Position numbers and translations under genes: made by a program
Part shown: positions 16,412 through 24,940 of the stretch, in pieces
Numbering within the stretch: position 1 is the stretch's first letter
How the letters are laid out: each line of letters opens with the position of its first letter
Assembly: GCA_964621605.1 (NCBI GenBank)
Contig: CAZUMJ010000013.1
Location: 1-64,000, forward strand
Reading direction: 5' to 3'
Source: CAZUMJ01 sp964621605
GTDB taxonomy: Bacteria > Actinomycetota > Acidimicrobiia > Acidimicrobiales > Iamiaceae
DNA: 64,000 nucleotides
Notes under the pieces: model-generated
Told to the model about the DNA's origin: nothing
What the model saw: only the letters and a program-made list of their open reading frames with translations
The model's database searches: none

Positions 16412-17041
16412 TCAGGCCGGGGACTTGGTGGTGCGGAGGTAGTCCTTCTTCTTGTCGAAGTCGCCGAAGCGGGCCTTGGCGTCCTCGTCGTTGATGGCCG
16501 GCGAGATGATGACGTCTTCGCCCTGCTTCCAGTCGGACGGGGTCGACACGGCGTGGTTGGCGGTGAGCTGGATCGAGTCGATCGCCCGGAGGATCTCCTG
16601 CCAGTTGCGGCCGGTCGAGGCCGGGTAGGTGAGGGTCAGCTTGACCTTGTTGTCGGGCCCGATCACGAACACAGTGCGCACGGTGAGGGAGTCGAGCGCG
16701 TTCGGGTGGATCATGTCGTAGGCGGTGGCGATGACCCGGTCGGGGTCGGCGAGGAGCGGGTAGCTGAGGGCGTTGCCGGTCACGTCCTCGATGTCTTGCA
16801 CCCAGCCGTTGTGGCTCTCGAGGGTGTCGACCGAGACGCCGAGGATCTTCACGCCGCGCTTGTCGAACTCGGGCTTGAGGCCGGACACGGCACCAAGCTC
16901 GGTCGTGCAGACCGGGGTGAAGTCCTTCGGGTGGCTGAACAGCAGGGCCCAGCTGTCGCCCTTCCAGTCGTGGAAGCTGATCGTTCCCTCGGTGCTCTCG
17001 GAGGTGAAGTCCGGAGCCTCGTCACCCAGTCGTACGGCCAT
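16412..17041 (-). CDS. 1-Cys peroxiredoxin (Prx6 type)
   Basis: The 209-residue thiol peroxidase reduces hydrogen peroxide and organic peroxides. The peroxidatic Cys45 lies in the motif HPKDFTPVCTTELG. No second Cys is visible, which marks the 1-Cys class, and the length with its C-terminal extension (SDWKQGEDVIISPAINDEDA) is that of Prx6 rather than AhpC. The protein needs an external reductant that is not encoded next to it. It stands alone on the minus strand. A 25-base palindrome lies 74-98 bases upstream of the ATG and could be a redox-responsive operator or the terminator of the preceding tRNA gene. Confidence 0.95.
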   Translation of the reverse strand: MAVRLGDEAPDFTSESTEGTISFHDWKGDSWALLFSHPKDFTPVCTTELGAVSGLKPEFDKRGVKILGVSVDTLESHNGWVQDIEDVTGNALSYPLLADPDRVIATAYDMIHPNALDSLTVRTVFVIGPDNKVKLTLTYPASTGRNWQEILRAIDSIQLTANHAVSTPSDWKQGEDVIISPAINDEDAKARFGDFDKKKDYLRTTKSPA

Positions 17042-17114
17042 GTTGCATCTTCCTTCTGTCTCGTCTCCGGCCGTCAGGGGCGGCCGGCCGGCTGCCGTGC
17101 GCAGCCGGGGAACA

Positions 17115-17139
17115 ATTCCCGACCCATTCTGTCGGGAAT
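17115..17139. promoter_or_regulatory. Palindrome ATTCCCGAC-N7-GTCGGGAAT upstream of the peroxiredoxin
   Basis: Two perfect 9-base arms separated by seven bases, centred about 86 bases before the peroxiredoxin ATG. On the minus strand it is also about 90 bases beyond the end of tRNA-Arg and is followed by TGTTCCCC, so it may be an operator or a tRNA terminator. Confidence 0.5.
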
Positions 17140-17227
17140 AGGGCAAAAGGGCAACCCGGCTCCGAACTGCCGCGTTCGGGAGGTGGTGCGCCGCGGCGCC
17201 GCGGGGCGAGTGGCGGGGCTTCGAACG

Positions 17228-17301
17228 TGCCCTGGGCCGGATTCGAACCGGCGGCCTACCGCTTAGGAGGCGGTCGCTCTATCCGTCTGAGCTACCAGGG
17301 C
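17228..17301 (-). tRNA. tRNA-Arg (anticodon CCT)
   Basis: The minus strand folds as a complete 74-base tRNA. The acceptor GCCCTGG pairs with CCAGGGC plus discriminator A, the D-arm is TAGCTCAGACGGATAGAGC, and the anticodon loop CTCCTAA is closed by ACCGC/GCGGT. The T-arm contains GGTTCGAATCC. CCA is not encoded. It reads AGG codons. Confidence 0.95.
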
Positions 17302-17358
17302 GTGCGGCCAGTCTCGCGGACGCGCCCACCGGCGGCGGACCTGCACCGTGTGCGGTGA

Positions 17359-18321
17359 TCAGTGCCGGTGCGCGGTGGCTTGGGTGTCGTCCTCTTCGTC
17401 CGTCGCGCACGCGTGGCACTCCAGCTCGATCGTCGCGTGCGAGATCCCGAAGCGCTCGGCCAGCATCGAACGGAGCCGGTCACCGTGGGCCTGCGCGGCG
17501 TGCAGGCTCAGGTCGTTGCTGAGGACGACGTGTGCCGAGAGCGCCGGAGCGTCTGAAGCCAACGCCCAGAGGTGCACGTGGTGCACGTCCACGACCCCCG
17601 GCTGCTCGCGTAGCTCGGCGATGACCTCCGCTCGGTCAACCCCCGACGGCGCTCCTTCGAGCAGCACCTGCAGGGCGTCTCGTACGAGGCGCAGGGCGAG
17701 CACGGTGACGATCGCCGCGAGCAGCAACGACACGATCGGGTCGGCGAGCTGCGCATCCCACACCCACACCGCAACGCCTGCGACGATCGCCAGGACCGAC
17801 CCCGCGGCGTCTGCCATCAGGTGCAGCCACGCCCCGCGCAGGTTGAGGCTGCGTCCCGCGACGCGGCCGATCCCCCATGCGCTGCCGAGGTTCACCACGA
17901 GCCCCACGACGCCGAGCACGGCCACCCCTGCGCCGTCGACGTGCCCGTCGCCGCTCATGCGGCGCGCTGCCTCGACGGCGATCCAGACGGTGGCTACGAG
18001 CAGCAGCACCCCGTTCGCGAACGCCCCGAGGACCTCAGCCCGCTGCAACCCGTAGGAGTGGCGGTCGGTGGCGGGTCGGCGGACGAGTCGTTCTGCGACG
18101 ACGGCGATCGCCAGGCCAAGCACGTCGGTAGCCAGGTGGGCGCTGTCGGCGAGGAGGGCGAGCGAGTCGAATGCGATCCCGCCGGCGATCTGCACGATCA
18201 GCAGCGCACCGTTGAGGCCGAACGCGAGGGTGAGCATCTTGACGCGGGCGCGACCATCGGTGGCATGGAGCGCGGCGGCTCCGTGCGGGGCCGAATCTTG
18301 ATGGTCGTGGGTGTGTGCCAC
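17359..18321 (-). CDS. Cation diffusion facilitator (CzcD-type metal exporter)
   Basis: The 320-residue inner-membrane divalent metal/proton antiporter has six hydrophobic segments and then a cytoplasmic domain. The metal site HxxxD is visible in transmembrane helix 2 (LLADSAHLATD) and helix 5 (HLMADAAGS), the pattern of zinc/cobalt/cadmium exporters. The N-terminus (AHTHDHQDSAPHG) and C-terminus (HACATDEEDDTQATAHRH) are His/Asp-rich, as in CzcD. The GTG start at 18321 removes an unlikely Arg/Pro-rich leader and puts the His-rich tail at the N-terminus. The cytoplasmic domain (VVDVHHVHLWAL) is typical. No regulator is adjacent. Confidence 0.92.
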   Translation of the reverse strand: MAHTHDHQDSAPHGAAALHATDGRARVKMLTLAFGLNGALLIVQIAGGIAFDSLALLADSAHLATDVLGLAIAVVAERLVRRPATDRHSYGLQRAEVLGAFANGVLLLVATVWIAVEAARRMSGDGHVDGAGVAVLGVVGLVVNLGSAWGIGRVAGRSLNLRGAWLHLMADAAGSVLAIVAGVAVWVWDAQLADPIVSLLLAAIVTVLALRLVRDALQVLLEGAPSGVDRAEVIAELREQPGVVDVHHVHLWALASDAPALSAHVVLSNDLSLHAAQAHGDRLRSMLAERFGISHATIELECHACATDEEDDTQATAHRH

Positions 18322-18459
18322 GGGCCGATCCTGCTTGGTCCCGGGCGTGCCCTCAAGCGGCCTGGGGGAACAGGAATCACTCCAGTTTCTGCGCAAACGT
18401 GACGAAGTTCACCTAAGGGCTCGTGGGGGGGGTCACGGGCCCGGGGGGAGGGGAGCGCT

Positions 18460-18963
18460 ATGGAACGTGAACGTCGCTGGGTGCATCTGCTCGACGTGCC
18501 GGTCGAGCCGCTGCTCTCAGCCCATCTCTGGCTGCTCGGCGTCAACAAGGAGATGCACGGGATCCAGGGCGCCCTCGGGCAGGGCACGCCCGTCTCGCCG
18601 CGCCTGCTCGAGTTGGCGGCGATGCTCGAGCAAGACGTCGACCGACCGCGGAACTTCCTCGTCGAGCAGCTGGAGGCGGCACAGGAACGAGGCCAGGTGC
18701 TGGCCGAGCTGTGGTTGGACCTCAACGCCGATGCCGTCGGTTCGCTGACTCGCCTGATCGTGACGTGCGACGAGATCCAGGAGTGCTGCAACCAGGGCCT
18801 CCTCGAGACGCCCGCACCGCAGCCGGTTGCGATGTGGGCGATGCGCTGGATGGTGCGTGAGCTGATGGCCCAGCTGGAGCTAGGGCGACCCCCGAGGCCG
18901 TGCGTGTTGCCGAGTGAGTTCGCGTTCGACGCCGGCGCGCCACCCGCGGGCCCCGTCTCCTGA
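18460..18963 (+). CDS. Hypothetical protein
   Basis: I do not recognise this 167-residue protein. It is predicted to be soluble and largely helical, with a Leu-rich middle (about 45-125) containing the Cys-bearing stretch CDEIQECCNQG and a Met/Trp-rich helix WAMRWMVRELM; the C-terminus is Pro/Ala/Gly-rich. There is no signal peptide or membrane helix. ATG 18460 is preceded by a G-rich ribosome-binding stretch (GGGGAGGGGAGCGCT). Codon usage matches its neighbours (strong G/C at third positions) and no overlapping alternative looks real, so I accept it as a gene. It stands between the divergent CDF exporter and the downstream sulfatase pair. Confidence 0.7.
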   Translation: MERERRWVHLLDVPVEPLLSAHLWLLGVNKEMHGIQGALGQGTPVSPRLLELAAMLEQDVDRPRNFLVEQLEAAQERGQVLAELWLDLNADAVGSLTRLIVTCDEIQECCNQGLLETPAPQPVAMWAMRWMVRELMAQLELGRPPRPCVLPSEFAFDAGAPPAGPVS

Positions 18964-19022
18964 CCTTCACGGCCGCCGCGCCTTCGTCGTCGGCGCACCG
19001 CCGCGCCTCCTTCGCTCGGCGC

Positions 19023-19028
19023 TACCGT
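19023..19028 (+). promoter_or_regulatory. -10 element of the sulfatase gene, leaderless type
   Basis: TACCGT is followed by seven bases and then ATG 19036; no Shine-Dalgarno is present. Confidence 0.45.
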
Positions 19029-19035
19029 CCGCCGG

Positions 19036-20682
19036 ATGACGCAGCGGGGGAACGTCCTGTTCATCACCGTCGATCAGTGGCGTGGCGACTGCATGTCAGC
19101 CGCTGGCCATGCCGTGGTCGAGACCCCCACCCTCGATGCCCTGGCACGGCGTGGAGTGCGGTTCGCGAACCATTGGGCGAACATCGCCCCCTGTGGCCCG
19201 AGCAGGGCGACGTTGCACACCGGCATGTACGCCATGAACCACCGGTCGGTGCTGAACGGCACACCGCTCGACGATCGCTTCACGAACACGGCGCGTGAGG
19301 CCCAGCGCGCCGGCTACCGGCCGGTGCTCTTCGGGTACACCGACACGACCGTCGATCCGCGCTCCGTCCCGGCGGACGACCCGCGCCTGTCGAGCTACGA
19401 GGAGGTGCTGCCGGGTTTCGACGCGGTGGCGTTCAATCCCGAATCGGCGGGGAGTCCCGGGTGGGCGCGCTGGCTGGCTGCGCAGGGCTTCGACGTGCCG
19501 TCACGTGCGCAGGACCTGTACCTGCCACTGGAGGGCTTTCCGGGCGCCGAACGCCACGCGTCGAGCTGGGCGCCGACGCGCTTCCCCGCGGAGCTGTCCG
19601 AAACCGCGTACCTCGTGGCGGAGCTGCGACGCTGGTTCGAGCAGCACGGCGACGGCGACCCATGGTTCGTCCACGCCAGCTTCATCCGCCCCCACCCCCC
19701 GTACCGCAACCCTGTTGGCTACCACGACCTCTACGACCCCGAGGCGGGTGGCGGGTTCAAGGGGCACGCCCGCCGTGACGACGCGCTCGCCCTGCATCCG
19801 GTCGCCGCGCTCGCGACGGAGCTCCCCGGAGTCGGGTGCCCGATCGACGACCGCGAACGCCGTCAGCTGCGTGCGACCTACTGGGGCGCGATGCGCGAGG
19901 TCGACGACCAACTCGGGGTGTTGTGCGCGTGGATGGCATCGCAGGGGTTGCTGGACGACACGCTCGTGGTGCTGACCTCCGATCACGGTGACCAGATGGG
20001 CGATCACTGGCTGGTGCAGAAGCTCGGGTGGTGGGACGAGAGCTATCGCGTGCCGCTCATCGTCGTCGACCCTCGGGCACAGGCCGATGCGACGCGCGGT
20101 GGTGTGGTCACCGCCGTCACCGAACATGTCGATCTGTTACCCACCCTGTGCACGTGGATGGGAGTGGAGGTGCCGTTGCAGTGCGACGGCCAGGCGTTGC
20201 AGCCGTTCTTGCATGCGGAGGCGTCTCGCGTGAAGACGGGCATCGCCGACGTCGCAGCCGCCGAGGAGAAGAGCGAGGCGACGGCCGTCGGTGGCGGGGC
20301 GAAGGGTGCCGCAGTCCCGGCGGGTTGGCGCACCGCGGCGCACTGGGAGTGGGACTTCCGCGACCCCGCGGGCCACGCGGCGGAGGATCTCCTCGGCCTT
20401 TCCATGGAGCAATGTGGTCTCGGGGTCTGGCGCGACGAGCGTTGGAAGTACGTCGTGTTCGGTGCGCCACCGGACGTCTTGCCCCCGCTGCTGTTCGACC
20501 TCGTGGAGGATCCGGAGCAGACCGTGAACCTGGCTGCAGATCCGGCGTACGCCGACGCGCGGGCCGCGTGCGCTGACGCGATGCTTCGCTGGCGGATGGT
20601 GCACGCGGATCGGACGCTCACCGGGCACGTGGCCACGCCGGTCGGCATGCAGGTGCGCCGCGATGCAAGGGTGGCGACGTGA
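19036..20682 (+). CDS. Sulfatase / phosphonate monoester hydrolase-family enzyme
   Basis: The 548-residue alkaline-phosphatase-superfamily hydrolase has the sulfatase signature CGPSR at 53-57. Cys53 would be converted to formylglycine by a sulfatase-modifying enzyme that is not seen in this window. The metal-binding VDQWRGD near residue 12 and the SDHGDQMGDHWLVQK motif are present. The overall pattern resembles arylsulfatases and phosphonate monoester hydrolases. There is no signal peptide, so it is probably cytoplasmic. An Ala/Gly/Glu-rich insertion lies at about 395-435. Its TGA overlaps the next GTG (GTGA), linking it to an EEP-family phosphodiesterase; the pair may act in turn on a sulfo- or phosphoester, but the substrate is unknown. 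Confidence 0.88.
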   Translation: MTQRGNVLFITVDQWRGDCMSAAGHAVVETPTLDALARRGVRFANHWANIAPCGPSRATLHTGMYAMNHRSVLNGTPLDDRFTNTAREAQRAGYRPVLFGYTDTTVDPRSVPADDPRLSSYEEVLPGFDAVAFNPESAGSPGWARWLAAQGFDVPSRAQDLYLPLEGFPGAERHASSWAPTRFPAELSETAYLVAELRRWFEQHGDGDPWFVHASFIRPHPPYRNPVGYHDLYDPEAGGGFKGHARRDDALALHPVAALATELPGVGCPIDDRERRQLRATYWGAMREVDDQLGVLCAWMASQGLLDDTLVVLTSDHGDQMGDHWLVQKLGWWDESYRVPLIVVDPRAQADATRGGVVTAVTEHVDLLPTLCTWMGVEVPLQCDGQALQPFLHAEASRVKTGIADVAAAEEKSEATAVGGGAKGAAVPAGWRTAAHWEWDFRDPAGHAAEDLLGLSMEQCGLGVWRDERWKYVVFGAPPDVLPPLLFDLVEDPEQTVNLAADPAYADARAACADAMLRWRMVHADRTLTGHVATPVGMQVRRDARVAT

Positions 20683-21704
20683 GCCTCACACGCGACCTGC
20701 GCTTCCTGTTCTGGAACGTCTTCCTGCTGCGCCCGCGCCTCGTGCCGGGCGGTCCGGCACTTCCGGCAGTGGGAGAACTGGCGGCGCCGGCGACGCCGGC
20801 GCGCGCCGACGAGATCGGCCGCACGCTTGCCGGCTCGTACGACGTCGTGGCGTTCGCGGAGGCGTTCGAGCCGCCGGAGCGTGCGCGACTGCTCGCCGGC
20901 TGGTCGGGGCGCGACCACGTGTCCGCGCACGTGGGCCCCGGTCGCTCCTTCCCGCCGGGGGAGCCAGCGGCGTTCGCGACGAGTGGGCTGTTGACGGTCG
21001 TCGACGGCCTGGAGGTCACGCGCACCGAGGTGCACCGCTACGCCACGCGGGGGAGTCGCCTCTACGACGCGGATGCCTGGGCGAACAAGGGCGTGCTGTT
21101 CGTCGAGATCGACCCTGGGCTCGGCGGTCCGCGCCTCGAGGTCGCATCCACCCACCTGATCTGGGGTACCGGGTTGGTCGGTGGTTCGACCGCTCGTGAT
21201 GTGCGGCGCAGGCATGCCTTGCGGATGGCCCAGGTCGATGAGCTCGTGGCGTTCGTGGAGGGACAGCACCGTCCGGGCAACGCGCTCGTGGTCGCCGGCG
21301 ACTTCAACGTGCCCGCGTTCGACCGGCACGCAGCCGATGACCCGACGCGCTGGCACTCCGAGCTGCTCGCGCGCCTCGCCCGCTTGGGTCTGCAAGACAC
21401 CTGGGCCGCGTCGGGTGTCGGTTTCGGTCCGACGTGCGGCGCCGCGGAAGATCCTTTCGCCGACGACGACCCGGCGAGCCCCGGGTACCTCCGAGACGAC
21501 GCGGACCCGGTGTTGGCCGGTCGGCGCGAACGGATCGACTACGTCTTCGTCCGCGAAGACGACCGCGACGACCTGCAGGTGTCGTTCGGGCGGCCTCGAC
21601 GGCGGGCGTTTCCGCGCACGCCAGATGCGCCGGACTATGCGCGTCTGCCGCGGCTCTCCGACCACCTTGCCGTCTCGGTCGACCTCACGTTGTCGACACG
21701 CTGA
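20679..21704 (+). CDS. Endonuclease/exonuclease/phosphatase-family hydrolase
   Basis: The 341-residue protein has the EEP (DNase I / sphingomyelinase-like) fold. Motifs in order are FWNVFLLRP near the N-terminus, ASTHLIWG, the catalytic AGDFNVPAF, RIDYVFV, and the terminal LSDHLAVSVDL with the catalytic Asp-His. The family cleaves phosphodiesters in nucleic acids, inositol phosphates or sphingolipids with a Mg ion. No secretion signal is evident. GTG 20679 overlaps the stop codon of the sulfatase-family gene by four bases, so both are made from one transcript and probably share a pathway. Confidence 0.85.
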   Translation: MSLTRDLRFLFWNVFLLRPRLVPGGPALPAVGELAAPATPARADEIGRTLAGSYDVVAFAEAFEPPERARLLAGWSGRDHVSAHVGPGRSFPPGEPAAFATSGLLTVVDGLEVTRTEVHRYATRGSRLYDADAWANKGVLFVEIDPGLGGPRLEVASTHLIWGTGLVGGSTARDVRRRHALRMAQVDELVAFVEGQHRPGNALVVAGDFNVPAFDRHAADDPTRWHSELLARLARLGLQDTWAASGVGFGPTCGAAEDPFADDDPASPGYLRDDADPVLAGRRERIDYVFVREDDRDDLQVSFGRPRRRAFPRTPDAPDYARLPRLSDHLAVSVDLTLSTR

Positions 21705-21778
21705 GTGCCATCACTCGCGCGCGCCTCGGGGCCGTGATCACCTAAGGTGCGCAGCTGTTCGTCTTCGGGGGAGATGCC

Positions 21779-24061
21779 ATGTCTCGCACGTTCGTGTCTG
21801 CCGCCGCTCGTCGTGGTGCCGTCGTCGCATGCGTCGTGGTGCTTGGCGTGCTGCCGCTCATCACCGGGTGTGACCCCGACCCGTTCCCCGGCTACCTCCC
21901 CGGCTCGTTCGCGGCGCACGGCAGCGTCGACCAGGTGTGGGTCACCGACGCCACCCCTGGCGCGCAGCTCTCGCTTGCCGACCACACCGGGGTGCAGGTC
22001 GCTTCGGCGACGGCGGATGCGAAGGGCAGCACCATCTTTCGCGATGTCGCGCCAGGCCAGGGCTACCGCGTGATCGCCAGCCAGCCGTGGAAGTCAGCTT
22101 CGATCTCGACGCCGGTGACGGTGCTCGGCACCGCCTCAGCGCCGCCTGACCCTGCGATCTACAACCAGTCCCTGAACGTGGGCGGCTGGTCCGGGCACGA
22201 GAAGGACGGCTACGGCTATCTCACGACGCGGGACGGCACGAAGCTGTCGATCATGGTGCGGTTGCCGGGCCCGCCGGAGGACGGCCCGTACCCGACGGTG
22301 ATCGAGTACTCGGGCTACACGCCCGCTGACCCGGATTCACCCCAGCCGATGACGCAGATCATGGGGCTGTTCGGCTACGCGACGGTGGGCATCAACATCC
22401 GGGGCACCGGTTGCTCCGGCGGTGCGTTCGACTACTTCGAGACGCTGCAGTCGCTCGACGGGTACGACGCCATCGAGACCATCGCTCGACAGCCGTGGGT
22501 GATGCACCACAAGGTGGGCATGGTCGGCATCTCCTACCCCGGCATCAGCCAGCTGTTCGTCGGGGCCACCGAACCGCCGTCGCTCGCCGCCATCGCGCCC
22601 CTGTCGGTGATCGACAACACCGCCACGACCCTCTACCCCGGCGGCATCCTCAACGACGGCTTCGCGTTGAGCTGGGGTGAGGATCGCGTGCACGACTCCC
22701 AAGAAGGCGGGCAGGGGTGGTCACGCAAGCGGATGGAGAACGGCGACCAGACGTGCATCGACAACCAGAAGCTGCGCCTCCAGACGCCTGATCTGCTCGC
22801 CAAGATCTCCGCCAACACCCACTACGACCCGGCTGTCGCCGACCAACTGAACCCGTCCACGTTCGTCGACCGCATCAGGGTTCCCAGGTATCTCGCCTGC
22901 CAATGGCAGGATGAGCAGACCGGTGGGCACTGTGCCGATCTGGTGCCGCACTTCACCGGTACCCAGGACGCGTGGTTCACGTTCACGAACGGCACGCACT
23001 TCGACTCGCTCGACCCCGCGCAGCTCGTGCGCATGTACGACTTCCTGGAGCTGTTCGTCGCGCAGCGCAAGCCCACCAACACCGCGGCCGTGCGCGGCCT
23101 CGCGCCCCTGATCTACGACTACGCGGCCTCTCTGAAGAACCTGCAACTGCCACCTGATCCGATGGATGCCACCGCCGACTACTCGTCCGCGCTCGCCATG
23201 ATGCGCTCGTGGCCGCGGGTGCGCGTCTTGTTCGACAACGGCTCGGGGAGTGCGACCCCGGGCAACCCGGTGCCGGGCTTCGAAGCCTCGTTCGGATCGT
23301 TCCCCGTGTCCGGCGTCCACCCGCAAGCGTGGTATCTGGGGCCGGACGGGTCCCTCACCGCGACCCCCCCGACGGCGCCAGCCGCCGCGGACGCCTACGC
23401 CGCCGACGCCACACGTGCGCACGTGACGAGCTTCGACGGCAGCACGTCCGATGTCTGGGTTGCCCTGCCGCAGTGGCAGTGGACCCCGCCGTCCGCGGGC
23501 ACTGCGCTCGTGTACGAGACCGCTCCGCTCACAAGCGACCAGGTCATGGTCGGGAACGGCTCGGTCGACCTGTGGGTGCGCTCGAGCGCCGCCGACACCG
23601 ACCTGCAGGCGACCCTCTCGGAGATACGTCCCGACGGGCAGGAGGAGTTGATCCAGAGCGGGTGGCTGCGAGCGAGCAACCGCAAGGTCGACGCTGCACG
23701 GTCGACGGCGTTGTGGCCCGTCGAGAACGGCTACGCCTCGGACAGCGAGCCGATGCCGGCCGGGCAGTACCAACTGCTGCGCATCCCGCTCTATCCGTTC
23801 GGCCACGCGGCACGGGCAGGCAGCCGGCTGCGGATCACGATGTCGAGTCCCGGCGGCGACCGCCCGTTCTGGGAGTTCTCTCAGCCGCCGGTCGCGGGTC
23901 AGGTGACCAACACGGTTGCCCGCTCGGCCACGCTGCCGTCGCGGATCGTGTTGCCGGTCGTGCCCGGGTTGGCGGTGCCGACGCCGCTGCCGGCGTGCGT
24001 GCTGCGCGGGCAACCGTGCCGCACCGCAGCCACCTGGGTGAACACGCCAGGTGCGCCCTAG
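21779..24061 (+). CDS. CocE/NonD-family (S15) serine hydrolase lipoprotein
   Basis: The 760-residue exported hydrolase has a signal peptide ending in LITGC (Cys31). A short beta-rich N-terminal domain precedes the alpha/beta hydrolase core. The nucleophile elbow is GISYPG in a VGMVGISYPGISQ strand, and the oxyanion region is YSGYTP. A His lies in FTNGTHFDSL. The C-terminal jelly-roll domain of the X-Pro dipeptidyl-peptidase/CocE family (about 560-740) is present. Such enzymes cleave esters or acyl-peptide bonds; the substrate is not deducible. A GGGGGAG ribosome site sits five bases before ATG, and a TAAGGT hexamer (21743-21748) about 30 bases upstream may be its -10. Confidence 0.88.
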   Translation: MSRTFVSAAARRGAVVACVVVLGVLPLITGCDPDPFPGYLPGSFAAHGSVDQVWVTDATPGAQLSLADHTGVQVASATADAKGSTIFRDVAPGQGYRVIASQPWKSASISTPVTVLGTASAPPDPAIYNQSLNVGGWSGHEKDGYGYLTTRDGTKLSIMVRLPGPPEDGPYPTVIEYSGYTPADPDSPQPMTQIMGLFGYATVGINIRGTGCSGGAFDYFETLQSLDGYDAIETIARQPWVMHHKVGMVGISYPGISQLFVGATEPPSLAAIAPLSVIDNTATTLYPGGILNDGFALSWGEDRVHDSQEGGQGWSRKRMENGDQTCIDNQKLRLQTPDLLAKISANTHYDPAVADQLNPSTFVDRIRVPRYLACQWQDEQTGGHCADLVPHFTGTQDAWFTFTNGTHFDSLDPAQLVRMYDFLELFVAQRKPTNTAAVRGLAPLIYDYAASLKNLQLPPDPMDATADYSSALAMMRSWPRVRVLFDNGSGSATPGNPVPGFEASFGSFPVSGVHPQAWYLGPDGSLTATPPTAPAAADAYAADATRAHVTSFDGSTSDVWVALPQWQWTPPSAGTALVYETAPLTSDQVMVGNGSVDLWVRSSAADTDLQATLSEIRPDGQEELIQSGWLRASNRKVDAARSTALWPVENGYASDSEPMPAGQYQLLRIPLYPFGHAARAGSRLRITMSSPGGDRPFWEFSQPPVAGQVTNTVARSATLPSRIVLPVVPGLAVPTPLPACVLRGQPCRTAATWVNTPGAP

Positions 24062-24100
24062 CGGTCGACCCCTATGAGCCGGCGAGAGGCGGCCTGACGC

Positions 24101-24811
24101 TCAGGTAGCCGGGCCGGTGAGGCTCGCCACGTCGTCGGCGAGTGTCGATCGGACCAACTCGAGGGTGGCACGGCGGGCGTGGGCCTTCGTGCGGGCGTAT
24201 GCGCCGGTCGACAGCTGTGCCAGCGCACGGGCCTGCGCCATGGCTTCGTGTGCCAGGGCATCGGATGCCACGGCAGCGTCGAGGTAGCCGGCTGCGACCG
24301 CGCCCTCGGGGTCGTACACCTGGGCACCCATCGTCGAGCGGGTGAACGCGGCCGCGGTGAGGCGGTCGCGGGCGAACTCGACGCAGAAGATCGGCAACGG
24401 CATGCCGATCGCCACCTCGTTGAGGCCGATCTTCGAGGGGACTTGCGCGCCGATGCGCACGTCGCAGACCAGCAGCATGAGCGCGCCGCCGGCGAGTGCA
24501 TGCCCGGAGCATGCCGCCACGGTCGGCAGCGGGAACTCGTAGAGCCGGGCGAGGAACTCGGCCCCGGTGGTGACCAGCCCCCGCATCGACTCCACGCTCT
24601 CGGTCATCACCGACAGGTCGAACCCGGCCGAGAACTTGCCGGGGCGCCCTTCGATGACGAGCGCTCGGGCTTCGCCCTGGGCACGGTCGAGCAGCTCGTG
24701 CAGCCCGGCGAGGACCGCAGGCGAGATGGCGTTGGCCTTCCCGTCGTCCATCGTCACCACCGCGACGGTGTCGTCGAGCCGATACGAGAGCGAGGGCGCG
24801 AGGTCGGTCAC
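24101..24811 (-). CDS. Enoyl-CoA hydratase/isomerase-family protein (crotonase)
   Basis: The 236-residue crotonase-fold protein has the CoA-binding oxyanion-hole segments GKFSAGFDLSVM and CSGHALAGGALMLLVCD, followed by EVAIGMPLP. The family catalyses hydration or isomerisation of enoyl-CoA thioesters in fatty-acid turnover, but crotonases are diverse and the exact reaction is unknown. GTG 24811 is chosen because a TAGCGT hexamer lies eight bases upstream, although TTG 24820 is also in frame. It is convergent with the CocE-like gene and followed upstream by a tandem repeat. Confidence 0.85.
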   Translation of the reverse strand: MTDLAPSLSYRLDDTVAVVTMDDGKANAISPAVLAGLHELLDRAQGEARALVIEGRPGKFSAGFDLSVMTESVESMRGLVTTGAEFLARLYEFPLPTVAACSGHALAGGALMLLVCDVRIGAQVPSKIGLNEVAIGMPLPIFCVEFARDRLTAAAFTRSTMGAQVYDPEGAVAAGYLDAAVASDALAHEAMAQARALAQLSTGAYARTKAHARRATLELVRSTLADDVASLTGPAT

Positions 24812-24819
24812 GGCGGGCA

Positions 24820-24825
24820 ACGCTA
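24820..24825 (-). promoter_or_regulatory. -10 element of the crotonase gene, leaderless type
   Basis: On the minus strand TAGCGT is followed by eight bases and then GTG 24811. Confidence 0.4.
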
Positions 24826-24840
24826 CCGCCCCTGTCGCGC

Positions 24841-24940
24841 CGTGCAGCCAGCGGTGCTCACGCGTCGGCGGTGCTCACGCGTCGGCCGTGCAGCCAGCGG
24901 TGCTCAACGGTCGGCGGTGCTCACGCGTCGGCGGTGCTCA
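24841..24940. repeat. Tandem repeat spanning the 3' end of the M50 gene
   Basis: A 46-base unit starting CGTGCAGCCAGCGGTGCTCA occurs at 24841-24886 and again from 24887 with small changes. Within it a 17-base subunit GCGGTGCTCACGCGTCG recurs. Read on the minus strand each subunit begins TGAGCACCGC, the bases at and just past the M50 stop codon (TGA at 24940-24938), so the array seems to have grown from that stop codon. Confidence 0.75.

Noticed and set aside
16355..17266. A 303-codon plus-strand frame over the peroxiredoxin gene
   Set aside because: Antisense to a peroxiredoxin with intact active site; it also runs through the tRNA-Arg gene.
17228..17301. tRNA-Arg or tRNA-Ala as integration sites of a genomic island
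   Set aside because: No integrase, no duplicated tRNA 3' end, and housekeeping genes on both sides.
24841..24940. The repeats after the M50 gene as a CRISPR array or origin iterons
   Set aside because: No spacers, no cas genes, and no dnaA or rep gene nearby.
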